DNA from: Pseudobutyrivibrio ruminis
GTDB taxonomy: Bacteria; Bacillota; Clostridia; Lachnospirales; Lachnospiraceae
NCBI GenBank assembly: GCA_015057315.1
Contig: SVER01000027.1
Span: 1-48,076, forward strand
Direction: 5' to 3'
DNA: 48,076 nucleotides
The position numbers were made by a program, and so were the translations under genes. Of the stretch, positions 1 through 8,425 are shown piece by piece. Every line of letters starts with the position of its first letter. Position 1 is the stretch's first letter. The notes under the pieces are model-generated. The model made no database searches, was not told where the DNA came from, and saw nothing but the letters and a program-made list of their open reading frames with translations.

Positions 1-129
1 AATATCTGCGATTTTCAAGGTTCATCTGAGCCTATTTTTTTGACTCAGTTTTTTCATAGATCATTTGACACTATCAATTAAATTTTAGTATTAAGTTAAA
101 ATACAATAGTATATTAAACGTAGATAGGG

Positions 130-155
130 AAAATAGCAAATACAGGTGCTATTTT
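130..155. terminator. Possible terminator hairpin
   Basis: AAAATAGCA and TGCTATTTT form a 9-bp stem around an 8-nt loop and are followed by a T-rich stretch on the + strand. It could end a rightward gene lying outside the window. The stem is AT-rich, so the call is weak. Confidence 0.35.
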
Positions 156-198
156 ATTTTACTGAGGGCTTTTTTGGGGGATTTTTGTGGCCTAGCGC

Positions 199-390
199 AA
201 AATTAGTATCACTATTGTGAATTTTGGAGAAAATATACTCGAAATCATCCCTTAGCAGGCCTTATCTATAAAAATGAGTATGACTAATGTGAAAAATCGC
301 AAAAATATACTTTATACAACTGTATTCCAGCTATCCACACCTGATTTCCAGTATATTTTTGAAAAAATTCACATTAGTCATACTCATTTT
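199..390. repeat. Three copies of a 40-bp repeat, two direct and one inverted
   Basis: Copies lie at 199-238 (+, diverged), 271-310 (+) and 351-390 (-). The last two share the 22 outermost bases exactly, including ATGAGTATGACTAATGTGA, then differ over 8 bases, then share AAAAATATAC. They are separated by exactly 40 bp and could fold as one large hairpin. The first copy keeps the same frame of conserved blocks with several substitutions. No similar sequence was found elsewhere in the window. Function is unknown; binding-site clusters or a small palindromic repeat element are the main possibilities. Confidence 0.8.
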
Positions 391-519
391 GCCAGTGGCA
401 GCCTTATTTAGTATCTTTTGAAGTTTGACTTTCGAAAAAAGGGCGTTATTATATACTCCCTAAAAGAAAACTAACAGCCAAAGGAACCATTGGTAAGCAG
501 CATTCTTGCTGACATAACA

Positions 520-549
520 ATGGCGCAGCCACATCTGTGGCTGCGCCAT
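520..549 (-). terminator. Terminator of the 581-4159 gene
   Basis: A perfect 14-bp stem (ATGGCGCAGCCACA and its complement) with a 2-nt loop centre lies about 30 bp beyond the stop codon of the minus-strand GH43-like gene. On the minus strand it is followed by TTGTTATGT, a weak U-rich tail. Confidence 0.65.
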
Positions 550-580
550 ATATAAAAGAGAGAAATGAAAAAAAGATTGA

Positions 581-3500
581 TTATCTGAAAATCTTAAATT
601 TTAATGCGGCAAGTCCTGCACCTGCTAATGCAACTACACCAACTATAGCTAAGATAAATCCAATATTTGATTTATTGTCATCTGCAAGTGTTGTATCTTC
701 ACCTGCTGCTGGGACAGTATCTTCTGCTATTTCTGTTGTATCATTATTAGTTGAAAGAGTGGAATCATCTACTGTTGTATCTGTAGAATCCTCTACTGTA
801 ACATCTGTATTATCTTCTGATACGTCATTAGTAGCTGCTACCTGCTGATTGCTTCTAGCAGTATTATTTCTTCTTGCCTGTGTATTGTTAGCCGATGCAT
901 TGCTACCAGCTGATAAAGCTCCTGCCCCACCACTATTTGCAGTAGTTGCTTTATCCCCACCAGCAGTGTTTCCACTAGCTATAGTGTTTCCACTAGCTGC
1001 AGGCTTGCTGCTTTGAGATGCACTGCCTGCGCCTGCATTTGAAGAACTGCCGCTTTGTGAGCTGCTACCACTAGTTTGTCCTGAAGGCTTAGTACCTGAT
1101 GATGTGTTGCCATCTGTCTTACTGTTATCTTCCTTGCTGGTCTTTTTAACAACAGCAGTGCTAGTTCCTACTAATGTCATCTCTTCTATACTTTCTGGAG
1201 AAACCGCCTCAGTAGGAATATAATCAGGATCCAGTTCCTCACTTTCCTGCTCCACTGTTTCTGTTGAAATAGAAATATCATCTCCTAAATATCCCAAATG
1301 GAAGTCATCAATATTTGCCCATTTTCCTGAAGACATATTTCCCTTAATTCCGATTGTAAGAGTTCCATATGTAACCTTAATCTTTACGGCATATAATTCG
1401 TATGGGCCGTTGCCTCTTGCAATGGTATCTGTGTAGGTTTCGCCATCACCGTTTGTAGCATAGAGGCATAGGTCATCATCTGAGCCGTAATCCCCATGTC
1501 CAAAGCCTGATACTACGTAATATCCGTTATCAAGACCTTCTATCTTCTGATAGGTGTCTACTTTAAAATCACTGTTAGCCCATGGTGCCAGATCGTATGT
1601 GCCATGACTTTGATTCTTGCCAGTTCTGCATCCACCTGCATCTCCACCATTTGTCCAGCCACTAACTGACTTTCCATCGAAGGTAGGATTGTTGATATTA
1701 GATGTCTTGTCATCTCCAAATCTAAGACTAATATCCATGCTCTTAGTGCTTGATACTGTAATCTTTCCTGCTGTTGTTGGAAGTGAATCGTACTGCTTGT
1801 CAGGTGTAGATGTTGCAACGATTACATACTCGCCACCAGGCAATGATTCAAACTCAAAATGACCATCTGAATCTGTTCTTGTCTCATATCTATTTCCGTA
1901 ATCTGCTTCGCTTGGACGGGCTATTACAAGAGCATCTGAAACTACATCTCCACTTGCATTTCTTACTGTTCCTGCTACCTTGCCAAGCTCCTTGCCCATC
2001 ATGGCATCAGATTTAACTGTAGTAAATCCAGCCGCCACCTTTGTCTCGGCCTCACCACCAGAAGCAAGTGAATAACCACTAAGCGAATATTTGATTGAAT
2101 AGCTGCCCTGGTTTACATCATCAAAGCTATATTCACCATTTTCATCTGTGGTTGCTTCAAATTCCTTGCCCTCACCTGAAAGTTCAACCTTTACTCCAGC
2201 CAAGGCCTTGCCTGCTTTAGTTACTACTCTGCCATTTACAGTTCCTGTTGTGCTGATAGCCTTGATAGGTGCCACTGTGTTGTCTTTAGCTGCATCATCC
2301 ATCTTTATTGCAACCCCGTCGCCTGATGCTTCAATGCTATAGTTGCCTGCTGGAATATGCTCAAGCTTGTACTCTGATTCACCTTCAGTTAATGCAACTG
2401 ATTTCTCAAAATATCTGCCTTCAGCATCTGTTGCTTTTACCTTAACAGTCTTTCCTGTAGTGGCGCTGTCGCCAGAAATCTTTCCTGTTAAAGTTCCTGT
2501 AGCGTAATCCTTTACATCACTTTTTTTGAAGGTAAGGTCATCCGCATATACAGTAGCCCCATCCCCCTTTGCATGAATACCAATTGTAACCTGTCCATTT
2601 TCAACAACAACGTTCTTAAGAGTTACTTCTGTGTATGCTTCGTTTGCTGTAAGTACCTTCTGTCCGTATGTCACACCTCCGCTAGTAGCATATAAACTAA
2701 GGTCGCTGAAGCCTTCGGTATTTTTAATCTTTGCTGAAAAATCATAGATTCCATCAGCTAAAGCTACATCCTTTGTAGAGAGAAGCGTCTGGCTAATCTG
2801 CTCCTCGTAAGCCCCCTGGCCTGACATGATAAGTGCATATTTTCCTGTAACACAATCCTTGTTGTTAGTGATATTGCCATTTCCATCTAATATTTCTTCA
2901 TTCCATCCAACAAAATCTGTTACTGTAATTCTATCTGCATCAAAGCTGCCGTTTTTCACGTAATTGTTATCACTGGCAACCTTCCACTCACCTGTTTGGG
3001 CGTTTAATTTCCATGAGCTAACTGAATTGAAAAATGGCTTTCCATTTTCGTCAAATGAAAGTGGACACCAAACGTTATAACCATCTCCATTATCAGCAAA
3101 ATCTGACCATCTGTCTCCGCAGAAGATTACTGTATCCTGCTTTGAGCCTCTAACTGTATAGAAAAATCCAGTCTGGCTTACGTGACAATAATCATCACTG
3201 GCTCCATCCATCAACTCCATATTAGTGGTGACTGATCTTGATTTAAGATACTCATCATCAAGACTATCTAACACCAGATAATATCCATGGGAAGCATTCC
3301 AGCCGTACAAATCAGATGCACATACATAATACTTTCCACCGTATTCAAACATGCAGTTACCTTCACGGCCTGCGCCTGAATATATCATTCTGGATTCATC
3401 CAAGGTTACAATGCCGTCTTCGCCCTTTACTACCTTAGACAAATACATTTTGCCACGGCCACTTCCATAGGAATAAAGCAAATATCCCTGGCCTGTAGCT

Positions 3501-4159
3501 GGGTCAACAAAAACAGTCTGGTCACCTGTGTTTGTTGTGCCGATATAGCTTTTCATATTTACACGGTTGTTCCAGGTGAAATGACCATTTGGCTTGTCTG
3601 AAGTCATAATCAAAACCTGCTTGCTCCATCCATCTGTTTCTGCCTTTGTGTCCCCTCTGTTGGCATTATCAATGCTGTTGTCAGCATCATCACACTCGTG
3701 CTGAACTAATAATGCGTATGTTCCATCAGTTAGCTTGGTAACACCCAGGCGTCCTACCCAGGCTGCCTGCTGCCCTTCCATGATAGTCTCGTTATACACA
3801 TCCTCTGGTGTGGCGATGATTCCCTCATCAGTCCAATTTACTAAATCTGTTGATGAATAACATGTGATTCCCACGAAATGATTTTCGCTAGATAACACCT
3901 TTGTCTCAGGATAGGTTACTGCCTCGGCATATTTCACACCATACCAATAGTATTTTCCATCAAACTCAAATATACCTCCGCCCTGAGAATAAATGAAATT
4001 ACCATCCTTGTCCTTGAAAAAGGTGTCGTTTTTGATTTGCTGAAAGCCTGTGTCTTTGGCCTGCACTGTGGGCATGGTGCCCATAATAGGCACTCCTCCC
4101 ATAAGCATAGTAGCAGCGCAAAGCACAGATGCCGCCTTACTTATTTTTCCCATCATCAT
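581..4159 (-). CDS. Large cell-surface GH43-like glycoside hydrolase (possible exo-beta-1,3-galactanase type)
   Basis: A 1192-aa secreted protein. Residues 1-34 are a signal peptide ending TVQA. Residues about 45-385 resemble a GH43 five-bladed propeller (GKYYWYG, CYSSTDLVNWTDEG, DPATGQGYLLYS). The usual N-terminal catalytic Asp is absent: the position reads SQGGGIFEF (Q59), as in exo-1,3-galactanase-like GH43 members. Two carbohydrate-binding-like beta-sandwiches follow or flank (about 400-590 and 860-1010), with three carboxypeptidase-regulatory-like repeats between them (each with an ENGEYSF or DGHFEFE type core). A long Ser/Thr/Asn/Asp linker leads to VPAAGED, a membrane segment (IGFILAIVGVVALAGAGLAAL) and a basic tail, so the enzyme is probably wall- or membrane-anchored. 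Three operator-like sites upstream suggest control by the LacI-type regulator at 6456-7475. The family call is solid; the substrate is inferred. Confidence 0.8.
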   Translation of the reverse strand: MMMGKISKAASVLCAATMLMGGVPIMGTMPTVQAKDTGFQQIKNDTFFKDKDGNFIYSQGGGIFEFDGKYYWYGVKYAEAVTYPETKVLSSENHFVGITCYSSTDLVNWTDEGIIATPEDVYNETIMEGQQAAWVGRLGVTKLTDGTYALLVQHECDDADNSIDNANRGDTKAETDGWSKQVLIMTSDKPNGHFTWNNRVNMKSYIGTTNTGDQTVFVDPATGQGYLLYSYGSGRGKMYLSKVVKGEDGIVTLDESRMIYSGAGREGNCMFEYGGKYYVCASDLYGWNASHGYYLVLDSLDDEYLKSRSVTTNMELMDGASDDYCHVSQTGFFYTVRGSKQDTVIFCGDRWSDFADNGDGYNVWCPLSFDENGKPFFNSVSSWKLNAQTGEWKVASDNNYVKNGSFDADRITVTDFVGWNEEILDGNGNITNNKDCVTGKYALIMSGQGAYEEQISQTLLSTKDVALADGIYDFSAKIKNTEGFSDLSLYATSGGVTYGQKVLTANEAYTEVTLKNVVVENGQVTIGIHAKGDGATVYADDLTFKKSDVKDYATGTLTGKISGDSATTGKTVKVKATDAEGRYFEKSVALTEGESEYKLEHIPAGNYSIEASGDGVAIKMDDAAKDNTVAPIKAISTTGTVNGRVVTKAGKALAGVKVELSGEGKEFEATTDENGEYSFDDVNQGSYSIKYSLSGYSLASGGEAETKVAAGFTTVKSDAMMGKELGKVAGTVRNASGDVVSDALVIARPSEADYGNRYETRTDSDGHFEFESLPGGEYVIVATSTPDKQYDSLPTTAGKITVSSTKSMDISLRFGDDKTSNINNPTFDGKSVSGWTNGGDAGGCRTGKNQSHGTYDLAPWANSDFKVDTYQKIEGLDNGYYVVSGFGHGDYGSDDDLCLYATNGDGETYTDTIARGNGPYELYAVKIKVTYGTLTIGIKGNMSSGKWANIDDFHLGYLGDDISISTETVEQESEELDPDYIPTEAVSPESIEEMTLVGTSTAVVKKTSKEDNSKTDGNTSSGTKPSGQTSGSSSQSGSSSNAGAGSASQSSKPAASGNTIASGNTAGGDKATTANSGGAGALSAGSNASANNTQARRNNTARSNQQVAATNDVSEDNTDVTVEDSTDTTVDDSTLSTNNDTTEIAEDTVPAAGEDTTLADDNKSNIGFILAIVGVVALAGAGLAALKFKIFR

Positions 4160-4187
4160 TCCCCCTAAATGATTGTTTTATTAAAAT

Positions 4188-4246
4188 CTAGTAAAATTTT
4201 AGTTCTTTTAGTAAAATTTTACAATTAGCCAGATTTACTAAAATTT
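4188..4246. promoter_or_regulatory. Three operator-like AGTAAAATTTTA sites
   Basis: Three sites lie in the divergent gap between the GH43-like gene and the M13 peptidase: CTAGTAAAATTTTAG at 4188-4202, TTTTAGTAAAATTTTAC at 4206-4222 (its core GTAAAATTTTAC is a perfect 12-bp palindrome) and TTTACTAAAATTTGG at 4234-4248. A matching TTTTAGTAAAATTGTAG occurs just upstream of the LacI-type regulator gene. The regulator link is inferred from the shared motif. Confidence 0.6.
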
Positions 4247-4347
4247 GGTGTGAAAAAATGGCAATAAATCGCGTTCACAATTTTTCCTTATTTAATTCAC
4301 AGATATTTGATAAAGTCTATTAATAAACAACAAAGGAGGCAACATAT

Positions 4348-6393
4348 ATGCTAATCAAAAAATACTTTAGGGCGACTTGTTCTATTGCTATTGCTTTTGC
4401 GCTGACATTGCAATCCAGTGTTACTGCCTTAGCAGCCCCTGATTCCTGGAAGGATCCGTCTACGATAGGAAGTGTATCAGCAACTGAAGCCTACAATCTT
4501 AAGGATGATTTCTACACTACAGTAAATCGCGATTGGCTTGCAGCGACGGCTATTCCTGATGGAAAAGACAACTATGGAGAGTTTAATAGTCTTCAAGATC
4601 AAAATGATGCAAATTTAATTGAGATAATGAAAAAATCTGATTCAGACGATTTAGACCAAAAGATTTTTCATACATATTATGAATTTCTCTCTGACTGGGA
4701 TACAAGAAATGCTTTAGGATATGCCCCAATAATGCCTTTTATTGATTCCATCCGCAGCATCTCTTCCCTGGAGGAGATGAACAAATTTCTTGTAAATCCT
4801 GATGTAAATGTACTTGAAAACGGAATAGTAAGCTACTATAGCACTGTTTCTTTTGATGAGCCATCAAAATATGTTTTAAACCTTTCTGAAAGTGTTCTCC
4901 TTTTACCTGATGCTAACGACTATACTACACTGTCCGATTTAGGTTCCATATATAAGGATATGTACACTGATACAGCCAGCTATATGCTAAAGCGCATGGG
5001 GTACTCTTCAAAGGAAGCAAAGAAAACCATAAAGGACTGTTTTGCCTATGAAGCCCTTCTTGCAAAAAACATGTATACCCAAGATGACTTGAATTCCCTT
5101 GATTTTTTCAAAAATATCAACAATGTTCTTCCTTTAGCTGATGTTAAAGCACTCCTGGGAAATTACCCTATCGAAGGTATTCTAAACAGTGTTGGCTTTA
5201 CAGATATAGACAATGTAGTAGCCGAAAATCCAAAATATTTAGCTTCTGTAGGCAATCTTTATAACGAAAAAAATCTAGCTCTCATGAAGAATTATTTTAT
5301 AGTTCATACTGTTATCTATTTTAGTGATATTTTGGACAGAGAGACCTATGAAACAACGGAAAAAATAAAAAATAACGCCTTTGGTGTGTCTGGTATAAAG
5401 TCTGACGATCAGTACTATTTAGACACGGCCAAAAATAACCTTATGACAGTTATCGATAACGTTTACATTAATAATTTTACATCTGACAAGATGAAAAAAG
5501 ATATTGAGGGAGTTATCAAGGATTCTATTGCCTACTATCGAAAAATGCTTATGAATGAGGCATGGTTGTCTCAACAAACAAAAGATGCAGCTACCCACAA
5601 GCTAGATTCCATGGTTATACATGCAGTAAAACCTGATAAGCTCCAGGACCACAGCGGTTTAGTACTTATACCAAAATCTGAAGGTGGAAACCTTGTCGTA
5701 GCTTCATTAATAGCCATGAAATATTGGACTCAGGACAATTATAAGAAATATAAAACAACAAAAGACCGTGATGCATGGGATTACAACAGCATGTACGAGG
5801 TTAACTCTTACTACAACTTCACTGATAACTCAATCAATATTATTCCAGGTATCTGTGGTGGAGTATTCTACAATGAGGACATGGCAAAAGAAGAAATTTA
5901 CGGCGGCATAGGAGCAGTTATAGGCCATGAAATCTCTCATGCCTTTGATTCAAGAGGCGGACAGTTTGATGCCTCTGGCACACTGGCTGACTGGTGGACA
6001 CCAGAAGATAAAGCAGCGTTCGATGACAGAGTTTCGAAATTAACTACCTACTTTGATAATCTCAAGGTAAGCGATACAATGGGCAACTGCAATGGTGTAA
6101 TGTTAAGTGGGGAAGCTATCGCAGACATGGCTGGTATAAAATGTATGCTTAACCTTGCAGCAAAAGAACCAGACTTCGACTACAATAAATTCTTCACCCA
6201 TTATGCAGTAATGTGGCGTCGATTATTGACATCAGAAAATGAGTTGTATCGTATGTCACAGGATCCTCATCCTCTTTCTTATTTGCGTACAAACCTTGTT
6301 CTGGCTCAGTATGATGAATTCTTAAATACTTACGGAATCACAGCTACTGACGGAATGTACATTGCCCCAGCTGACAGAATCTCTGTATGGTAA
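4348..6393 (+). CDS. Secreted M13 (neprilysin/PepO) family zinc metallopeptidase
   Basis: A 681-aa protein of normal M13 length with an N-terminal signal peptide ending about ALAAP. The zinc site is H527-E-I-S-H531 inside AVIGHEISHAFDSRG, and the third ligand is E589 with D593 in GEAIADMAG. The substrate-binding motif VNSYYN matches the VNAYY motif of the family. M13 enzymes cleave short peptides outside the membrane. The start is fixed by AAAGGAGGC 10 nt upstream. The gene is divergent from the GH43-like enzyme and shares its operator-rich gap, so it may be co-regulated. It ends at a hairpin shared with the convergent LacI gene. Confidence 0.93.
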   Translation: MLIKKYFRATCSIAIAFALTLQSSVTALAAPDSWKDPSTIGSVSATEAYNLKDDFYTTVNRDWLAATAIPDGKDNYGEFNSLQDQNDANLIEIMKKSDSDDLDQKIFHTYYEFLSDWDTRNALGYAPIMPFIDSIRSISSLEEMNKFLVNPDVNVLENGIVSYYSTVSFDEPSKYVLNLSESVLLLPDANDYTTLSDLGSIYKDMYTDTASYMLKRMGYSSKEAKKTIKDCFAYEALLAKNMYTQDDLNSLDFFKNINNVLPLADVKALLGNYPIEGILNSVGFTDIDNVVAENPKYLASVGNLYNEKNLALMKNYFIVHTVIYFSDILDRETYETTEKIKNNAFGVSGIKSDDQYYLDTAKNNLMTVIDNVYINNFTSDKMKKDIEGVIKDSIAYYRKMLMNEAWLSQQTKDAATHKLDSMVIHAVKPDKLQDHSGLVLIPKSEGGNLVVASLIAMKYWTQDNYKKYKTTKDRDAWDYNSMYEVNSYYNFTDNSINIIPGICGGVFYNEDMAKEEIYGGIGAVIGHEISHAFDSRGGQFDASGTLADWWTPEDKAAFDDRVSKLTTYFDNLKVSDTMGNCNGVMLSGEAIADMAGIKCMLNLAAKEPDFDYNKFFTHYAVMWRRLLTSENELYRMSQDPHPLSYLRTNLVLAQYDEFLNTYGITATDGMYIAPADRISVW

Positions 6394-6428
6394 AACAAAA
6401 AATTTTTTTCTATATAGTGAAAAATAAG

Positions 6429-6451
6429 CCGCAAACATGAAGTTTGCGGCT
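6429..6451. terminator. Bidirectional terminator between the M13 peptidase and LacI genes
   Basis: GCCGCAAAC and GTTTGCGGC form a perfect 9-bp stem with a 5-nt loop. A-rich and T-rich flanks on the two sides make it suitable for both converging genes. Confidence 0.85.
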
Positions 6452-6455
6452 ATTT

Positions 6456-7475
6456 TTAGTTAACGCTCTCACGCTCTGCGACAGTAGTAGGAACCATGAT
6501 TTTTAAAGGCATATCCGCTTCCTTTAGCATGCATCTGTTAAGGAAGAACACTGCTGCCTGAGCAATCTGTGGAAGTGGAATGTGTATTCCTGAAAGCTGG
6601 GGATTAGTCATAGTAGCAAGGGCGGTATCGTTGTATGAAAGGACGCTATAATCCTTTGGAACCGTAAAGCCCGCTGCTTCGATAGCACGTAGCACACCTA
6701 TTGCAGTAGGTTCATTGAACGCAAAGAATGCACTCACTCTGTCGGCCTTCTTTGTATTTGCAAAATACTGTTTAATACTTTCTGATGTGCCGCTTGAACC
6801 GCTAGGTGTGTCGATGTGGCATGCCTTTAATTCAGGGTATTCCTTCACCACATCATCAAATATACGTCGGCGACTTTCGATTATTTTGCCTGCTCTGGAA
6901 TCCAAGGTATATTTAACACCTGTAAAGGCAATGCTTCTGTGACCTTTGTTGTACAGATACTCCACGCCCTGTCTAATTCCTGTCTCGTAATCAGGCACAA
7001 CAGATGTGTATTTTTCTGTGCAAGGTGAGGAATCAATAAATACAATATTCCTAGTCCATTTTTCCATAGCTGACACCTGGGCAGCTGAAAACTGACCAAT
7101 GGCAATGATTCCATCTACATTGCCAGAGATGTTCATGTACTGGGCATTCTCTTCATTATAACGAAAGGCGATAGGTTCAAGCTTCATATCGAAAAGGCTC
7201 TTTTCTACGCTGTTTCGCATGTATATGTAGTAGGAGTCCTTGAAATGGTCCAGCTCATATTCCATTTCAACAATTCCCACTTTAAATGATTTCTGTGCTG
7301 TACGATTCTTTTCCACACGCTGACTAGGGCTTTTGTAATTAACCTTTTCGGCAGCTTCGAAGATAGCACTTCTTGTGGATTCTGCTACACTAAAGGTTTC
7401 ATCCTCACTAAGTACTCTTGATACTGTTGTAATGGAAAATCCCGTTGCCTCTGATATTTCTTTTAATGTGGCCAT
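6456..7475 (-). CDS. LacI/GalR family transcriptional regulator
   Basis: A 339-aa protein. Residues 1-50 are the LacI-type helix-turn-helix and hinge (LKEISEATGFSITTVSRVLS). Residues about 63-339 form the periplasmic-binding-like sugar-sensing domain (VDGIIAIGQF, VVPDYETGIRQGVEYL, NPQLSGIHIPLPQIAQAAVF). It resembles Firmicute regulators of galactose or galactoside genes, though the ligand is not visible in the sequence. A TTTTAGTAAAATTGTAG site sits 20 bp upstream of its start and near-copies lie before the GH43-like enzyme, which suggests autoregulation and control of galactan use. Confidence 0.93.
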   Translation of the reverse strand: MATLKEISEATGFSITTVSRVLSEDETFSVAESTRSAIFEAAEKVNYKSPSQRVEKNRTAQKSFKVGIVEMEYELDHFKDSYYIYMRNSVEKSLFDMKLEPIAFRYNEENAQYMNISGNVDGIIAIGQFSAAQVSAMEKWTRNIVFIDSSPCTEKYTSVVPDYETGIRQGVEYLYNKGHRSIAFTGVKYTLDSRAGKIIESRRRIFDDVVKEYPELKACHIDTPSGSSGTSESIKQYFANTKKADRVSAFFAFNEPTAIGVLRAIEAAGFTVPKDYSVLSYNDTALATMTNPQLSGIHIPLPQIAQAAVFFLNRCMLKEADMPLKIMVPTTVAERESVN

Positions 7476-7494
7476 ATATTCCCCCGTTTAATAA

Positions 7495-7511
7495 TTTTAG
7501 TAAAATTGTAG
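7495..7511. promoter_or_regulatory. Operator-like site upstream of the LacI gene
   Basis: TTTTAGTAAAATTGTAG differs at two positions from the site at 4206-4222. Its position just upstream of the start codon fits an autorepression operator. Confidence 0.55.
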
Positions 7512-7521
7512 CATTTTAGAT

Positions 7522-7559
7522 AAAAAAAGTCACTCCGGAAAATCCCAGAGTGACTTTTT
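7522..7559 (-). terminator. Terminator of the metE-metF operon
   Basis: AAAAAGTCACTC and GAGTGACTTTTT form a 12-bp stem with a 12-nt loop directly after the metF stop codon, with a run of A on the + strand giving the U tail on the transcript. Confidence 0.85.
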
Positions 7560-7562
7560 CTA

Positions 7563-8423
7563 TTAGATTATATTTTTAATCCCCTCGCAAATTCTTCTGG
7601 CAACACGAGGATTATTCATAGTATATAAATGAATTCCGTTAATGTCATTAACCAATAAATCAATCACCTGACTTAAGGCATAAGACATTCCTGCATCAAA
7701 CAATGCTTCTTTGTTATTTTCATATTTGCTTATTATCCTCTGGAATCGCTCTGGAAATGAAGCATTGCACAGGCTTACCATTCTCTTAATCTGAGCTGCA
7801 TTAATAACTGGCATGATTCCTGGAATCATTGGGATATTAATATCTGCATTCTTACATCTTTCATTGTATTTATAAAAAGCGTCATTTTCAAAAAATAGCT
7901 GAGACAACAACACTTCCGCGCCTGCATCCACTTTGGATTTTATACCACTAAGCTCCCCGGCAATACCAGTAGATTCTGGATGAAGTTCAGGATAGCAGGC
8001 ACCTAAGAAGCAGAAATCATGATTATGCTTAAGGTAGGATATCAAGTCTGTTGAGTGCTTGAAATCCTCTTTAGCAACAAGCTTTTCGTTTTTATCTCCT
8101 CTTAAGGCTAGGATATTTTCTATCCCCTCGTATTCAAGTACCTTTGCAAATTCGTCAATTTCATGCTTATCATAGCTAAGACAGGTTAGATGTACTACAG
8201 GTTCAATGCCATAATCGTTCTTTATTTTCTTAGCTATAGCTATTGTATTGTTTGAATTTGCGCTACCGCCAGCGCCAAAAGTTACACTGATAAAATCTGG
8301 CTTTAGTTCACATAAAACAGAAAGTGTTTCATCTATATTTTTTAGGTTTTCCGCTCTCTTTGGTGGAAATATTTCAAAGGATAGTGTTCTTCTATCCTTT
8401 TTATACAACTCTGAAATCTTCAT
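7563..8423 (-). CDS. metF: Methylenetetrahydrofolate reductase
   Basis: A 286-aa flavoprotein of normal MetF length that reduces 5,10-methylene-THF to 5-methyl-THF, the methyl donor for the methionine synthase encoded just upstream. Family motifs are SFEIFPPKR near the N-terminus, ISVTFGAGGS, LALRGD and LLSQLFF. The start codon lies 2 nt after the metE stop, so the two are surely one transcript and perhaps translationally coupled. A strong terminator follows. Confidence 0.95.
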   Translation of the reverse strand: MKISELYKKDRRTLSFEIFPPKRAENLKNIDETLSVLCELKPDFISVTFGAGGSANSNNTIAIAKKIKNDYGIEPVVHLTCLSYDKHEIDEFAKVLEYEGIENILALRGDKNEKLVAKEDFKHSTDLISYLKHNHDFCFLGACYPELHPESTGIAGELSGIKSKVDAGAEVLLSQLFFENDAFYKYNERCKNADINIPMIPGIMPVINAAQIKRMVSLCNASFPERFQRIISKYENNKEALFDAGMSYALSQVIDLLVNDINGIHLYTMNNPRVARRICEGIKNII

Positions 8424-8425
8424 TA

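Larger units (their letters stand above)
1..580. other. Non-coding region left of the GH43-like gene
   Basis: No credible gene is seen in this AT-rich stretch. It holds a weak hairpin with T-rich flanks at 130-155, three copies of a 40-bp repeat between 199 and 390, a half copy of a dispersed TTGCTGA repeat near 503-522, and the terminator hairpin of the following minus-strand gene at 520-549. A sequence at 79-92 (TAAATTTTAGTATT) loosely resembles the operator-like sites upstream of the LacI-type regulator and could belong to a gene outside the window. Confidence 0.6.

Noticed and set aside
331..339. CTATCCACA as a DnaA box in the triple-repeat region
   Set aside because: It differs from TTWTNCACA at the first base and stands alone, so no origin is claimed there.
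199..390. CRISPR array
   Set aside because: Only three copies, one inverted and one diverged, with unequal spacing and no cas gene nearby.
503..522. Third full copy of the 30-bp TTGCTGA repeat
   Set aside because: Only the first half matches; the second half is replaced by the terminator stem, so it is reported as a partial copy only.
537..848. Ser/Val-rich 103-codon frame on the + strand
   Set aside because: It is antisense to the low-complexity Ser/Thr linker of the GH43-like gene, and its start lies inside that gene's terminator.
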